DNA of 64,000 nucleotides from Halomonas sp. 25-S5 (GCF_029889845.1 NZ_JARANV010000001.1:124001-188000), one strand, 5' to 3'; counted from the first letter of the stretch, positions 18,493 through 29,870 are shown. Numbers and translations: made by a program. Notes: a model not told the origin generated them from the letters alone.

Positions 18493-18786
18493 CTGACCAA
18501 GGCGGAACTGGCCGAACATCTGCACGCCGAGCTTGGCCTCTCCAAGCGCGAGGCCAAGTTTATGGTGGAGGCCTTCTTCGAGGAGATACGCGGCTGCCTG
18601 CGCGAGAACGAGCAGGTCAAGCTCTCGGGCTTCGGCAACTTCGACCTGCGTGACAAGCGTGAACGACCCGGCCGCAACCCCAAGACCGGCGAGGAGATCC
18701 CGATCTCCGCGCGGCGGGTGGTCACTTTCCGGCCCGGCCAGAAGCTCAAGAGCCAGGTCGAGGGGTACCGTGGCGAGGCCCACTGA
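18484..18786 (+). CDS. ihfA: Integration host factor subunit alpha
   Basis: IHF-alpha pairs with IHF-beta to bend DNA at replication, recombination and promoter sites. The 100-residue product matches the family along its length, with the DNA-intercalating arm [12 protein letters not shown] and the ending [14 protein letters not shown]. The start must be ATG 18484, because the frame has a TGA at 18463 and no other start. Its upstream region contains two extra out-of-frame ATGs in tandem units, which may lower or couple its translation. It is the end of the thrS-infC-rpmI-rplT-pheST group; a terminator follows directly. Confidence 0.97.
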   Translation: MGALTKAELAEHLHAELGLSKREAKFMVEAFFEEIRGCLRENEQVKLSGFGNFDLRDKRERPGRNPKTGEEIPISARRVVTFRPGQKLKSQVEGYRGEAH

Positions 18787-18800
18787 TACTCATGCCAAGC

Positions 18801-18836
18801 ATGAAAAACGCCACTCCTTGGAGTGGCGTTTTTCAT
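18801..18836. terminator. Bidirectional terminator between ihfA and the DUF2788 gene
   Basis: A perfect 17-bp inverted repeat with a two-base centre lies between convergent genes. Its outer arms carry an A5 run on the left and a T5 run on the right, so it gives a GC-rich hairpin followed by U residues in both directions. Confidence 0.88.
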
Positions 18837-18857
18837 GGCCAGGGGCTCGGCGTGTCG

Positions 18858-19067
18858 TCACACGCCGCCGCCGTTCTCCAGCATCCAGGTGATCACCACC
18901 TTCAGGACATAGCCCAGCATCCCGGCGCCCAGCACCACGAACAGCATGATGGTGCCGAAGCGGCCGGCCTGGGACTTCTTCGCCAGGTCCCAGATGATGA
19001 AACACATGAAGAGGATCAGGCCGCCGATCATGATCGGGGTGATCCAGGTCTCGAAGGTCTGCTGCAT
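18858..19067 (-). CDS. DUF2788 domain membrane protein
   Basis: A 69-residue protein with two hydrophobic helices (about 11-28 and 40-60) joined by a basic loop (DLAKKSQAGRFG), characteristic of the small DUF2788 family of unknown function. ATG 19067 has GGAG eight bases upstream in the complement; an upstream ATG at 19082 is less well placed. It is divergent from the flavodoxin gene, with a TATACT hexamer on its strand in the spacer. Confidence 0.75.
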   Translation of the reverse strand: MQQTFETWITPIMIGGLILFMCFIIWDLAKKSQAGRFGTIMLFVVLGAGMLGYVLKVVITWMLENGGGV

Positions 19068-19203
19068 GTTGTCTCCGTGCACGCCGCGGGGGAAAGCCGA
19101 CCAGTATACTCGGGCATTGGCGTCGCCTGCAGGTGCCAGGGCGTGGCCCCATGCCGCAGCCTCGTGTTAATATCCGAGCGAAATTCTCAGGTAAATCCAT
19201 GAC

Positions 19204-19668
19204 ATGCCCATGCTCAAGATCTTCGTAGGAACCATGTATGGCGGTGCCCTGGACGTCGCCGAGCAGGTCAAGCCGCTGTTCGAGGAGGCCGGCTACGAGG
19301 TGGCCATCTTCGACCAGCCGACCCTCGACGACCTCATCGGCTCGCCCACCGACCTGGCGCTGTTCTGCGTCTCGACCACCGGCAGCGGCGACCTGCCCGG
19401 CAACATCGTGCCCTTCGCCCGCGACCTCGAGGAACGCAGTCCCGGTCTCGAGGGACTTCGCTATGGCCTCATCGCCCTGGGCGACAGCTCCTACGGCGAG
19501 ACCTTCTGTGGCGCCGGGCGCCACCTTGACGCGCTGCTCGAGGGGCAGGGGGCGCAGCGCCTCGGTGAGCGTCTCGAGGTAGATGCCATGGAGACCTTCA
19601 TGGCGGACGACGAGGCCCTGCCCTGGGTCGAGCAGTGGATCGATGCCCAGCAGCTGAAGGTGGCTTGA
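19204..19668 (+). CDS. Flavodoxin-like FMN protein, MioC type
   Basis: A 154-residue short-chain flavodoxin. The N-terminal phosphate-binding loop reads FVGTMYGGALDVAE, and two flavin-ring loops follow (STTGSGDLPGN and LGDSSYGETFCGAG). This most resembles MioC/YqcA-type flavodoxins, which act as electron carriers, for example for biotin synthase. There is no oxidoreductase fusion. The ATG at 19204 follows a weak CAGGT; ATG 19210 is an alternative. The next gene begins two bases after its stop. Confidence 0.85.
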   Translation: MPMLKIFVGTMYGGALDVAEQVKPLFEEAGYEVAIFDQPTLDDLIGSPTDLALFCVSTTGSGDLPGNIVPFARDLEERSPGLEGLRYGLIALGDSSYGETFCGAGRHLDALLEGQGAQRLGERLEVDAMETFMADDEALPWVEQWIDAQQLKVA

Positions 19669-19669
19669 C

Positions 19670-20035
19670 GTGGGCGCGACGCCGACAGCGGAGCGCCTCA
19701 GCCTGCTGCTGGGACTCGGGATACTGATGCTGGCGACCCTGCCACGCTACCTGGTCGCAGGGCACGACACACGCCTGTCGTTGATGCTGATGGCGCTGGC
19801 GGTGGTGGCCGTGGTGAGCGTACTGCAGTGGCGGCTGCTCTCCGGGGAGGCGCGCTCGCGCCTCCCCGCGCTGCTGCGTCGGCTGGGGCTCTGCCTGGGC
19901 GCGGGCCTGGTGGTGATGGCGGCCTGGCTCGCCCTGACCAGCGACTTCTTCGGCTGGGAGCTGTTGGTCTCCCACGGCGCCACATTGGGGCTGCTGCTGC
20001 ATGCCCTGTGGCTGTGGGTCAGGGTGCCTCGCTGA
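19670..20035 (+). CDS. Uncharacterised four-helix membrane protein
   Basis: A 121-residue, very hydrophobic protein with four predicted membrane helices (about 9-29, 36-54, 71-90 and 98-118) and short basic loops. I do not recognise the family. The start is GTG 19670, directly after the flavodoxin stop, so it is probably translated from the same mRNA. It is convergent with ppnN. Confidence 0.6.
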   Translation: MGATPTAERLSLLLGLGILMLATLPRYLVAGHDTRLSLMLMALAVVAVVSVLQWRLLSGEARSRLPALLRRLGLCLGAGLVVMAAWLALTSDFFGWELLVSHGATLGLLLHALWLWVRVPR

Positions 20036-20065
20036 ACTCGGCCCCAGCTACCTTGCCCCTTGCGC

Positions 20066-21427
20066 TCAGCCGAGCGTATAGCAGGGCACATAGTCCCCGG
20101 TGAGCTTCATGCGACCCTGGTCGACGAAGGAGGCCAGCAGCTCGTCGAGGCGCGCCATCAGCGCCAGTTCGGCGTGCAGGCGGAAGGGGCCATGGGCCTC
20201 TATTGCGAGGATGCCCTTTTCCTTGACGTTGCCGGCGACAATGCCCGAGAAGGCGCGGCGTAGATTGGCGGCCAGCTCATGCACCGGCTGCTCCCGGTGG
20301 AGCGCCAGGCCGGCCATGGCCTCGTGGGTGGGCTCGAAGGGCTCCTGGAAGTCCCGGGCCACGGTGAGTCGCCAATTGTAGTAGAAGGCGTCCTGGCGGC
20401 TGCGGCGATACTCGGTCACCGCATCGATGTTCTTGCGCATGGTACGGGCGACCTCGACGGCGTCGTCGACGACGATGCGGTAGAGCTGGCGCACCTCCTC
20501 GCCCAGGGTGTAGACCAGAAACTCGTCGATGCGCTTGAAGTAGTCAGCAGAGTTGGCGGGCCCGGTGAGGATCACCGGCAGCTCCATGTCGGCATTGTCC
20601 GGGTGCAGCAAGATCCCCAGCAGGTAGAGGATCTCCTCGGCAGTGCCCACGCCCCCCGGGAAGACGATGATGCCGTGCCCTAGCCGCACGAACGCCTCGA
20701 GGCGCTTCTCGATGTCGGGCATCACCACCAGCTCGTTGACGATGGGGTTGGGCGCTTCGGCGGCGATGATGCCGGGTTCCGAGACCCCCAGGTAGCGCCC
20801 CTGGGTGCGACGCTGCTTGGCATGAGCCACGTTGGCACCCTTCATGGGCCCCTTCATGGCGCCGGGACCGCAACCAGTGCAGATGTCCAGCTCGCGTAGT
20901 CCCAGGTGGTAGCCGACGGACTTGGTGTAGTCGTACTCCTCGCGGGAGATCGAGTGGCCGCCCCAGCAGACGACCAGGCTGGGGTCGCGTCCGGGCTTGA
21001 GGGTCCCGGCCTTGCGCAGGATATGGAAGACGGCGTTGGTGGTGCCCACGGCGGTCTGCAGGTCGAAGCGATGGCGGGTCTGGATCTCGTTGTAGACGTA
21101 GACGATGTCGCGCAGCACCGCGGAGAGGTGCTCACGGATGCCGCGAATCATCTTGCCGTCGACGAAGGCCTCGGCGGGGGCGTTGGTGATCTTGAGGCGC
21201 ACCCCGCGGTCCTGCTGCAGCACCTCGATGTCGAAGTCGCGGTAGGTCTCGAGCAGGGCCAGGCCATCATCGGTCAAGTTGCCGCAATTGAGTACCGCCA
21301 GCGAGCAGTTGCGCAGCAGGTCGTGAAGGCCGCTCTTGGAGGTGTCGTGGAGGCGCTCGACTTCCTGCTGGGAGAGGATCTCGAGGCTGCCTTCCGGCGA
21401 GATGGTGGTGGAAATGGTGTCGGGCAT
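20066..21427 (-). CDS. ppnN: Pyrimidine/purine nucleotide 5'-monophosphate nucleosidase
   Basis: PpnN (YgdH) hydrolyses nucleoside 5'-monophosphates to free base and ribose 5-phosphate; the E. coli enzyme responds to (p)ppGpp. The 453-residue product matches the E. coli length. Its LOG-family core shows CTGCGPGAMKGPMKGA near 183-198 and PGGVGTAEE at 257-265, the phosphate-binding and catalytic loop. A PpnN-specific N-terminal domain and a helical C-terminal domain flank the core. It is a single leftward gene, divergent from the LysR regulator. Confidence 0.92.
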   Translation of the reverse strand: MPDTISTTISPEGSLEILSQQEVERLHDTSKSGLHDLLRNCSLAVLNCGNLTDDGLALLETYRDFDIEVLQQDRGVRLKITNAPAEAFVDGKMIRGIREHLSAVLRDIVYVYNEIQTRHRFDLQTAVGTTNAVFHILRKAGTLKPGRDPSLVVCWGGHSISREEYDYTKSVGYHLGLRELDICTGCGPGAMKGPMKGANVAHAKQRRTQGRYLGVSEPGIIAAEAPNPIVNELVVMPDIEKRLEAFVRLGHGIIVFPGGVGTAEEILYLLGILLHPDNADMELPVILTGPANSADYFKRIDEFLVYTLGEEVRQLYRIVVDDAVEVARTMRKNIDAVTEYRRSRQDAFYYNWRLTVARDFQEPFEPTHEAMAGLALHREQPVHELAANLRRAFSGIVAGNVKEKGILAIEAHGPFRLHAELALMARLDELLASFVDQGRMKLTGDYVPCYTLG

Positions 21428-21567
21428 CCTTGGCGTTTCCTGTCGTCATGGCGCATTGCTCGTCCTGGGATGCTACCACGCCGCGCCATGGGCGGGCATC
21501 GCTGCGGGCCTGACGGCGAACTGGTAGAATCCGGGCTGCCCGGCCATTGCCCGCGACGTGACGCCCC

Positions 21568-22485
21568 ATGTTCAACGCCCGATACTTCCGTACCTTCATC
21601 ACCCTGGTCGAGACCGGCAGCTTCACGCGCACCGCCCGCCGCCTGGAGATGACCCAGCCCGGGGTCAGCCAGCACGTGCGCAAGCTCGAGGAGTACCTCG
21701 GCAAGCCACTGCTGGATCGCCAGGGGCGGCGTTTCGTCCTCACCGAGAGCGGGCGACGCGCCTACGATTACGCGCTCAAGCTGTTCGCCGAACACGAACA
21801 GTTCCGACACTCCCTGGACAACGACAGCCTGGACAGCGGCGAGTGCCGCCTCGCCTCGCCGGGCAGTGTCGGCCTGATGCTCTATCCCTTCATTCTTGGC
21901 CAGCAGCAGATGCAGCCCGGTCTCACGGTGAGCTACAGCTTCGCCTTCAACAGCGAGATCGTCGCCGACGTGCTGGGTGGTCGTCATGACCTGGGGATCA
22001 TCACCGAGGCCGTGCGTCATCCCGACCTCGACTGCGAGGCCTGGCACCAGGAGCCGCTCTGCCTGGTGGTGCCGGCGGACTTCGCCGGCAATGGCCTGGT
22101 CGACCTGATGGGGATCGGCTTCATCAGCTACTCGGGCGGGGAGGATCATGCCGGTGCTTTGCTGCGGGCCAACTTTCCCGACTTCCGCTCCATGAGCCAC
22201 TTCCCGCGCCAGGGCTTCACCAACGAGGTGAGCATGGTGCTGGATGCCGTGGCGCGCAGGCTGGGTTTCACCGTGGTCTCACGGGTGGTACTGGAGACCT
22301 CGCCCTGGCAGCGCCAGGTCAAGGAGCTCTCCCTGCCCCAGCCGGTCCACGAGTCCCTGCATCTGGTCATGCGCACCGGCGAGCAGATGCCACGGCGCTA
22401 CGTGCGGCTGCTCGAGGGTTATCGCGAGCAGCGCCATCACGAACGCTTCGGCTTCGGTGAGGGGCCGCAACGCCACGAGGCCTGA
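21568..22485 (+). CDS. LysR-family transcriptional regulator
   Basis: A 305-residue regulator with an N-terminal winged helix-turn-helix (GSFTRTARRLEMTQPGVSQH at about 17-36) and a C-terminal substrate-binding domain. Its target is unknown. It lies between ppnN (divergent) and gcvP (convergent), so by the usual LysR habit it could control ppnN, but no operator could be assigned. Full length, no anomalies. Confidence 0.88.
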   Translation: MFNARYFRTFITLVETGSFTRTARRLEMTQPGVSQHVRKLEEYLGKPLLDRQGRRFVLTESGRRAYDYALKLFAEHEQFRHSLDNDSLDSGECRLASPGSVGLMLYPFILGQQQMQPGLTVSYSFAFNSEIVADVLGGRHDLGIITEAVRHPDLDCEAWHQEPLCLVVPADFAGNGLVDLMGIGFISYSGGEDHAGALLRANFPDFRSMSHFPRQGFTNEVSMVLDAVARRLGFTVVSRVVLETSPWQRQVKELSLPQPVHESLHLVMRTGEQMPRRYVRLLEGYREQRHHERFGFGEGPQRHEA

Positions 22486-22511
22486 TGCAGCAGGCCCATC
22501 AGTCACGTCTT

Positions 22512-25406
<2,895 letters not shown>

Positions 25407-25553
25407 GGAACACCCTGTGTGCGTGACGGGGCCTCGCCCCGGGGATCGTCGAAAGGGGCCGGCCCCGTCAGGGACGAGGCCGGGAGTGGCGCCTCGTTGC
25501 GTCAGCAGCCGGCACGATCTGGCCGGTCCCGACGGGGGCGCCAGGGGTGAGGA

Positions 25554-25946
25554 TCACTCCTCGTCGGCGGCGACGGCCTGGTAGGCGTCGGCATCGAGCA
25601 GGTCGTCGAGGACGCTGGCGTCCTCGAGGCGCACCTTCATGATCCAGCCATCCTCATAGGGCGACTCGTTGACGGTCTCGGGCGCGTCCTCGAGGGCCTC
25701 GTTGACCGCGAGGATCTCGCCGGCCACCGGCGCGTAGAGGTCGGAGGCGGCCTTGACCGACTCGATGACGCCGAACTCGTCGCCCACGGCCAGGGTGCGG
25801 CCCACCTCGGGAAGCTCGACGAAGACCACGTCGCCCAGCGCCTCCTGGGCATGGTCGGTGATGCCGATGGTCACGGTGCCGTCGCCATTATCGAGGACCC
25901 ATTCATGGCTTTTGGCATAGCGCAGGTTGGCGGGGATAGAGCTCAT
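25554..25946 (-). CDS. gcvH: Glycine cleavage system H-protein
   Basis: The H-protein carries the lipoyl arm that shuttles the aminomethyl group between P-, T- and L-proteins. The 130-residue product has the lipoylation site Lys65 in ESVKAASD and the family's HEWV and [12 protein letters not shown] stretches. AGGAAA precedes the ATG in the complement. It is the first gene of the leftward gcvH-gcvP unit. Confidence 0.97.
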   Translation of the reverse strand: MSSIPANLRYAKSHEWVLDNGDGTVTIGITDHAQEALGDVVFVELPEVGRTLAVGDEFGVIESVKAASDLYAPVAGEILAVNEALEDAPETVNESPYEDGWIMKVRLEDASVLDDLLDADAYQAVAADEE

Positions 25947-26191
25947 CGTGATTTCCTATACGAAAAAGGTTTTCGGATCCGCGAATGCTAACGCCATTGT
26001 CGGCATTTGGCGAGTCCTCCCGGTGGGTCGGTTCGATGCCTTGCGCTCCTCGACCCGTTTACAGGGTGGTCCGCCGGAGCCGGTTCGTCCAGTGCCGGGC
26101 CCGGCGTGAGGCCTGCTGCCGGGGTGGGCACTGGGATGCCGCCGGGCCGCACGGCGCATGGCGGGCGGGATCCGGGCCGCGCCCGGGCGTC

Positions 26192-26233
26192 CGGTGGCGC
26201 TAACTGCCATCCCCTTGCTCCCCGGCGCCACCG
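26192..26233. repeat. GC-rich inverted repeat upstream of the AGCS symporter gene
   Basis: Perfect 9-bp arms, CGGTGGCGC (26192-26200) and GCGCCACCG (26225-26233), flank a 24-base loop. There is no T tract. It could be a weak hairpin or part of a protein-binding site. Confidence 0.45.
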
Positions 26234-26249
26234 ACAGTAGGCTTGCCGC

Positions 26250-26265
26250 GTTTCCGATCGGAAAC
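26250..26265. promoter_or_regulatory. Perfect 16-bp palindrome, candidate operator
   Basis: GTTTCCGATCGGAAAC reads identically on both strands, has no loop, and is flanked by an outer GCCGC/GCGGC pair. A loopless dyad suits a dimeric repressor or activator better than an RNA hairpin. It lies 213 bases upstream of the symporter start and about 300 bases from gcvH. Confidence 0.45.
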
Positions 26266-26478
26266 AGGCGGCGTCATGGTGAGCGGTGCCGCCGAGGTGT
26301 CTCCCCCCGGTTCATCGGGCTGGTGCATCAGTGGCAGGATCCGCTATCGTGAAGGCGTTCGTCCTGTCGATCTTTCGTCGAAGCCTGGTCCGCCCATGCC
26401 ATTTCGTCTTTTCCCTAAGAGGAAAGCTTCGTAGTGGATGGCGGGTCACAACAACAAGCGTGAATAAGGGAGACTCTC

Positions 26479-27885
26479 GTGGAAACTTTGAACAGTATCT
26501 TCGGTGCCATCAATGGCGTGGTATGGGGGCCATTGATGCTCATCCTGCTGCTGGGGGTGGGCCTCTACCTGCAGCTCGGCCTGAAGCTGATGCCGATCCG
26601 CAAGCTCGGTACCGGCTTCAAGCTGATGTGGCAGGGGCGTGACAAGAAACCCGCGCCGGGCAAGAAGCCCGAGAAGCATGAGGACGGCGAGATCTCGCCC
26701 TTCAATGCCCTGATGACGGCGTTGTCCGCCACCATCGGCACCGGCAACATCGCCGGCGTGGCCACCGCCATCGCCCTGGGTGGCCCGGGGGCGGTGTTCT
26801 GGATGTGGATCACGGCCCTGGTGGGCATGGCCACGAAGTTCGCCGAGGCGGTGCTGGCGGTGCGCTACCGCGAAACCGACAGCACCGGTTACCATGTCGG
26901 CGGCCCGATGTTCTACATCAAGAACGGCCTGGGCAAGAAGTGGTTGTGGCTGGGCGGCGCCTTCGCCTTCTTCGGCGCCGTGGCGGCCTTCGGCATCGGC
27001 AACACCGTGCAGTCGAACTCCGTGGCGGACGCCCTGGATAGCACCTTCGGCCTGCCGCACTGGATCACCGGGGTGGTGATCATGGTGTTCGCCGGCATGG
27101 TGATCCTCGGCGGCATCAAGCGTATCGCCAAGGTGGCGGGCAAGCTGGTGCCGGTCATGGGGATCCTCTACGTGCTGGCCGGCCTGGTCGTGCTGATCAT
27201 CAACGCCGACCAGATCGGCGGGGCCTTCGGCATGATCTTCACCTATGCCTTCAACCCCCATGCGGCCGTGGGCGGCTTCGCCGGCGCGGCGGTGATGGCG
27301 GCGATCCGCTTCGGTGTGGCGCGCGGCATCTTCTCTAACGAGGCGGGCCTGGGTAGTGCGCCCATCGCCCACGCCGCGGCCCAGACCAAGAACCCGGTCC
27401 GCCAGGGCCTGATCGCCATGCTGGGCACCTTCATCGACACCATCATCGTCTGCTCCATCACCGCGCTGGTCATCCTGACCGCGGGGGTCTGGGAGACGGG
27501 GGAGGCCGGGGCGTCGCTGACCGCGCTCTCCTTCGATGCTGCCCTGCCGGGCATGGGCAACCAGATCGTGTCGCTGGCGCTGGCGGTATTCGCCTTCACC
27601 ACCATCCTGGGCTGGTCCTTCTACGGCGAGAAGTGCTTCCAGTTCCTGTTCGGCACCCGCTCGATCATGCTCTACCGGGTGCTGTTCGTGCTGGCGATCC
27701 CGCTGGGTGCCATGGCCCAGCTGGGCTTCATCTGGCTGATGGCCGACACCTTCAACGCCATGATGGCCATCCCCAACCTGATCGCCCTGGCGCTGCTGTC
27801 GCCGGTGGTCTTCAAGCTGGCCCGTGACTACTTCGACGGCAAGGAGATCCTGCCGGGCGAAGAGCTGGACCACGACAAATCCTGA
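26479..27885 (+). CDS. Alanine/glycine:cation symporter (AGCS family)
   Basis: Sodium-coupled importer of alanine and/or glycine. The 468-residue protein has about ten or eleven helices and the family signatures: SATIGTGNIAGVATAI in helix 2, KFAEAVLAVRYRE, and ARGIFSNEAGLGSAPIAHA in the second half. The start is GTG 26479, preceded by AAGGGAGA at good spacing. It is followed by gcvT on the same strand and is divergent from gcvH-gcvP, which makes glycine a likely substrate. Confidence 0.93.
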   Translation: METLNSIFGAINGVVWGPLMLILLLGVGLYLQLGLKLMPIRKLGTGFKLMWQGRDKKPAPGKKPEKHEDGEISPFNALMTALSATIGTGNIAGVATAIALGGPGAVFWMWITALVGMATKFAEAVLAVRYRETDSTGYHVGGPMFYIKNGLGKKWLWLGGAFAFFGAVAAFGIGNTVQSNSVADALDSTFGLPHWITGVVIMVFAGMVILGGIKRIAKVAGKLVPVMGILYVLAGLVVLIINADQIGGAFGMIFTYAFNPHAAVGGFAGAAVMAAIRFGVARGIFSNEAGLGSAPIAHAAAQTKNPVRQGLIAMLGTFIDTIIVCSITALVILTAGVWETGEAGASLTALSFDAALPGMGNQIVSLALAVFAFTTILGWSFYGEKCFQFLFGTRSIMLYRVLFVLAIPLGAMAQLGFIWLMADTFNAMMAIPNLIALALLSPVVFKLARDYFDGKEILPGEELDHDKS

Positions 27886-27900
27886 GGGTGCGTCACGCGG

Positions 27901-27926
27901 GAGAGGTGCCCAGAGGGGCACCTCTC
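27901..27926 (+). terminator. Hairpin between the AGCS symporter gene and gcvT
   Basis: A perfect 11-bp stem (27901-27911 and 27916-27926) with an AGAG loop follows the symporter stop by 15 bases. Only TT follows. It may end the symporter transcript or reduce read-through into gcvT, which starts 20 bases later. Confidence 0.6.
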
Positions 27927-27945
27927 TTGCGTTGGCCCCCAAGCC

Positions 27946-29070
27946 ATGAGTGATGATGACATGAGTGAACTCAAGCACACCCCCCTGCACGCCCTGCACG
28001 TCGAGCTGGGGGGCAAGATGGTGCCCTTCGCCGGCTACGACATGCCGGTGCAGTACCCGCTGGGGGTCAAGCGCGAGCACGAGCATACCCGCCGTGCCTG
28101 CGGGCTCTTCGATGTCTCCCACATGGGGCAGATCCTGCTGCGCGGCCCACGGCCCGCCGAGGCGCTGGAGAGCCTGGTGCCGGCGGACATCGTCGGGCTG
28201 GCCGAGGGCATGCAGCGCTATGCACTGTTCACCGCCGAGGAGGGTGGCATCCTGGACGACCTGATGGTGGTCAATGCCGGCGACCACCTCTACCTGGTGG
28301 TCAACGCCGCCTGTCGGGAACAGGATATCGCCCACCTGCGCCGCGGCCTGCCCGACCACGAGGTGGAGGTGGTCGACCGGGGCCTGCTGGCGCTGCAGGG
28401 GCCGGCAGTGGCCTCAGTGATGCAGCGCCTGTGCCCCGAGGCCTGCGAGATGGTCTTCATGCAGCATGGTTACTTCACCATCGGCGGCATCGAGGTCTGG
28501 GCCAGCCGCAGCGGTTACACTGGCGAGGACGGTTTCGAGATCTCGGTGGCCGCCGAGGAGACCGAGGCCCTGGCGCGTCTGCTGCTGGCGGAAGAGGAGG
28601 TCGAGGCGATCGGGCTGGGGGCCCGTGACTCGCTGCGCCTCGAGGCGGGCCTGTGCCTCTATGGCCACGATATCGATACCGGAACGACGCCGGTGGAAGC
28701 GGGGCTGATCTGGGCCATCGGCAAGCCGCGCCGTCGTGGCGGCGAGCGTGCCGGCGGCTTCCCCGGGGCCGACCTGATCCTGCACCAGGTGGCGGAGAAG
28801 GACCATCGCCGCAAGCGGGTGGGCCTGCTCGGCGAGGGCCGCGCCCCGGTGCGCGAGGGGGCCGAGCTCTACGATGCCGAGGACACCCGGCTGGGCCACG
28901 TGACCTCCGGCGGCTTCGGTCCCAGCGTCGGCCAGCCGGTGGCGATGGGCTACGTGGCCATCGAAGCCAGCGAGGTCGGCACCACGGTGTATGCCGAGGT
29001 GCGCGGCAAGCGCCTGCCGATGACGGTGACCAGGATGCCCTTCGTCACTCCCGGCTACCATCGGGGGTGA
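27946..29070 (+). CDS. gcvT: Aminomethyltransferase, glycine cleavage T-protein
   Basis: The T-protein releases ammonia from the aminomethyl-lipoyl arm and passes the one-carbon unit to tetrahydrofolate. The 374-residue product shows MVPFAGYDMPVQY and LFDVSHMGQ near the N-terminus and the folate-site region SGYTGEDGFEI. It resembles the GcvT2-type protein of pseudomonads rather than the enterobacterial form. Two ATGs (27946 and 27961) are possible and neither has a strong ribosome site; the first is given. It lies on the opposite strand to gcvH-gcvP, downstream of the symporter. Confidence 0.95.
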   Translation: MSDDDMSELKHTPLHALHVELGGKMVPFAGYDMPVQYPLGVKREHEHTRRACGLFDVSHMGQILLRGPRPAEALESLVPADIVGLAEGMQRYALFTAEEGGILDDLMVVNAGDHLYLVVNAACREQDIAHLRRGLPDHEVEVVDRGLLALQGPAVASVMQRLCPEACEMVFMQHGYFTIGGIEVWASRSGYTGEDGFEISVAAEETEALARLLLAEEEVEAIGLGARDSLRLEAGLCLYGHDIDTGTTPVEAGLIWAIGKPRRRGGERAGGFPGADLILHQVAEKDHRRKRVGLLGEGRAPVREGAELYDAEDTRLGHVTSGGFGPSVGQPVAMGYVAIEASEVGTTVYAEVRGKRLPMTVTRMPFVTPGYHRG

Positions 29071-29084
29071 TGCGTAATCGCCAA

Positions 29085-29100
29085 TTTATACCGTTATCTT
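29085..29100 (+). repeat. 16-nt intergenic motif, copy 1 (second copy at 54110)
   Basis: TTTATACCGTTATCTT occurs here, 14 bases after the gcvT stop, and again exactly at 54110-54125. The match extends three bases further left in both copies after one mismatch. It is much richer in A/T than its surroundings. Function unknown. Confidence 0.7.
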
Positions 29101-29154
29101 ACCGAGTGTGCATCAGCGTCCGTCCCGATCCGGGGTGGCCGTTTCGGCATATAA

Positions 29155-29181
29155 GGCAAGAAGGGCAAGAAGGGCAAGAAG
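29155..29181 (+). repeat. Three tandem copies of a 9-bp unit before the alkB stop
   Basis: GGCAAGAAG is repeated three times exactly (29155, 29164, 29173), followed by GGCAGCAG. The array lies in the spacer between the convergent gcvT and alkB genes, 12 bases from the alkB stop. It looks like replication slippage. Confidence 0.85.
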
Positions 29182-29193
29182 GGCAGCAGCGTG

Positions 29194-29826
29194 TCAGGCA
29201 GGAGGCGACGCCGTCGGGTTCACCAGGCGGAAGGTCAGGCTGATGCGCAGCCCGGGCAGCCGGCGTGGCAGCAGGGCATGCTGCAGCCTATCCTGCACGC
29301 CGACTCCCATCAGCAGCAGGCTGTCATGGGGCAGCCAGACATTGAAGGCCTGATGGGAACGGTCCTTCCAGCGGAAGCGCAGCGGCCGCTCGGCTCCCAG
29401 GCTCACCGCGGCGATCAACGGCGCCGGGCCAAGCTCGGGCTCGTCGTCGCTATGCCAGCCCATGCGCTCCTCGCCGCCGGCATAGCGATTGAGCAGCACG
29501 CTGTTGAAGCGTGCCGAGAAGCCGGCACCGGCCAGGCGACGGATCACGGCCGCATGGAGGGTCGAGACCGCGGGATGCCAGGGCTCGGGCAGGAAGTCCC
29601 GGCCCGAGTAGCGATAGCGGGCGTCGGGGTTGCCCATCCACAGCTGACGGCGCGGGATCGGGTGCTCACGCCCGTAGAGGCGCAGGGTCGGTCGCTGCCA
29701 CGCCAGCGCCTGGTCGAGCTGCGTCAGCAGCCGGGTCGCGGCGGACTCGCCGAGCAGGCCGGGGAACAGGGTCAGGGCAGGCGAGTCGAGCAGGCGCTCG
29801 CCCGGCAGGGCGGGTGTCGGGAGCAT
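29194..29826 (-). CDS. alkB: AlkB-like 2-oxoglutarate/Fe(II) dioxygenase
   Basis: AlkB enzymes repair alkylated bases such as 1-methyladenine and 3-methylcytosine by oxidative demethylation. The 210-residue product has the iron ligands His125 and Asp127 in GWHSDDE and His183 in LQHALLP, and 2-oxoglutarate-binding arginines in RISLTFR. NSVLLNRYAGGEE just before the first ligand and the short length resemble the ALKBH2-like bacterial branch. ATG 29826 is chosen; a GTG at 29868 would add 14 residues but is not better supported. Confidence 0.88.
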   Translation of the reverse strand: MLPTPALPGERLLDSPALTLFPGLLGESAATRLLTQLDQALAWQRPTLRLYGREHPIPRRQLWMGNPDARYRYSGRDFLPEPWHPAVSTLHAAVIRRLAGAGFSARFNSVLLNRYAGGEERMGWHSDDEPELGPAPLIAAVSLGAERPLRFRWKDRSHQAFNVWLPHDSLLLMGVGVQDRLQHALLPRRLPGLRISLTFRLVNPTASPPA

Positions 29827-29870
29827 GGCGTCAGGATGCCATCCCGACCAGGTGGCGGCCAGTGACACCC

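Larger units (their letters stand above)
25947..26478 (+). other. 532-bp divergent intergenic region between gcvH and the AGCS symporter
   Basis: No gene is supported here. The region contains a 9-bp GC-rich inverted repeat (26192-26233) and a perfect 16-bp palindrome (26250-26265). I looked for the conserved core of a glycine riboswitch on both strands, since both neighbours are typical targets, and did not find it. Its length and dyads suggest protein-based control of one or both divergent units. Confidence 0.5.

Noticed and set aside
25947..26478. Possible glycine riboswitch upstream of gcvH or the symporter
   Set aside because: The conserved aptamer core and paired tandem architecture were not found on either strand; the dyads present are DNA-type palindromes.
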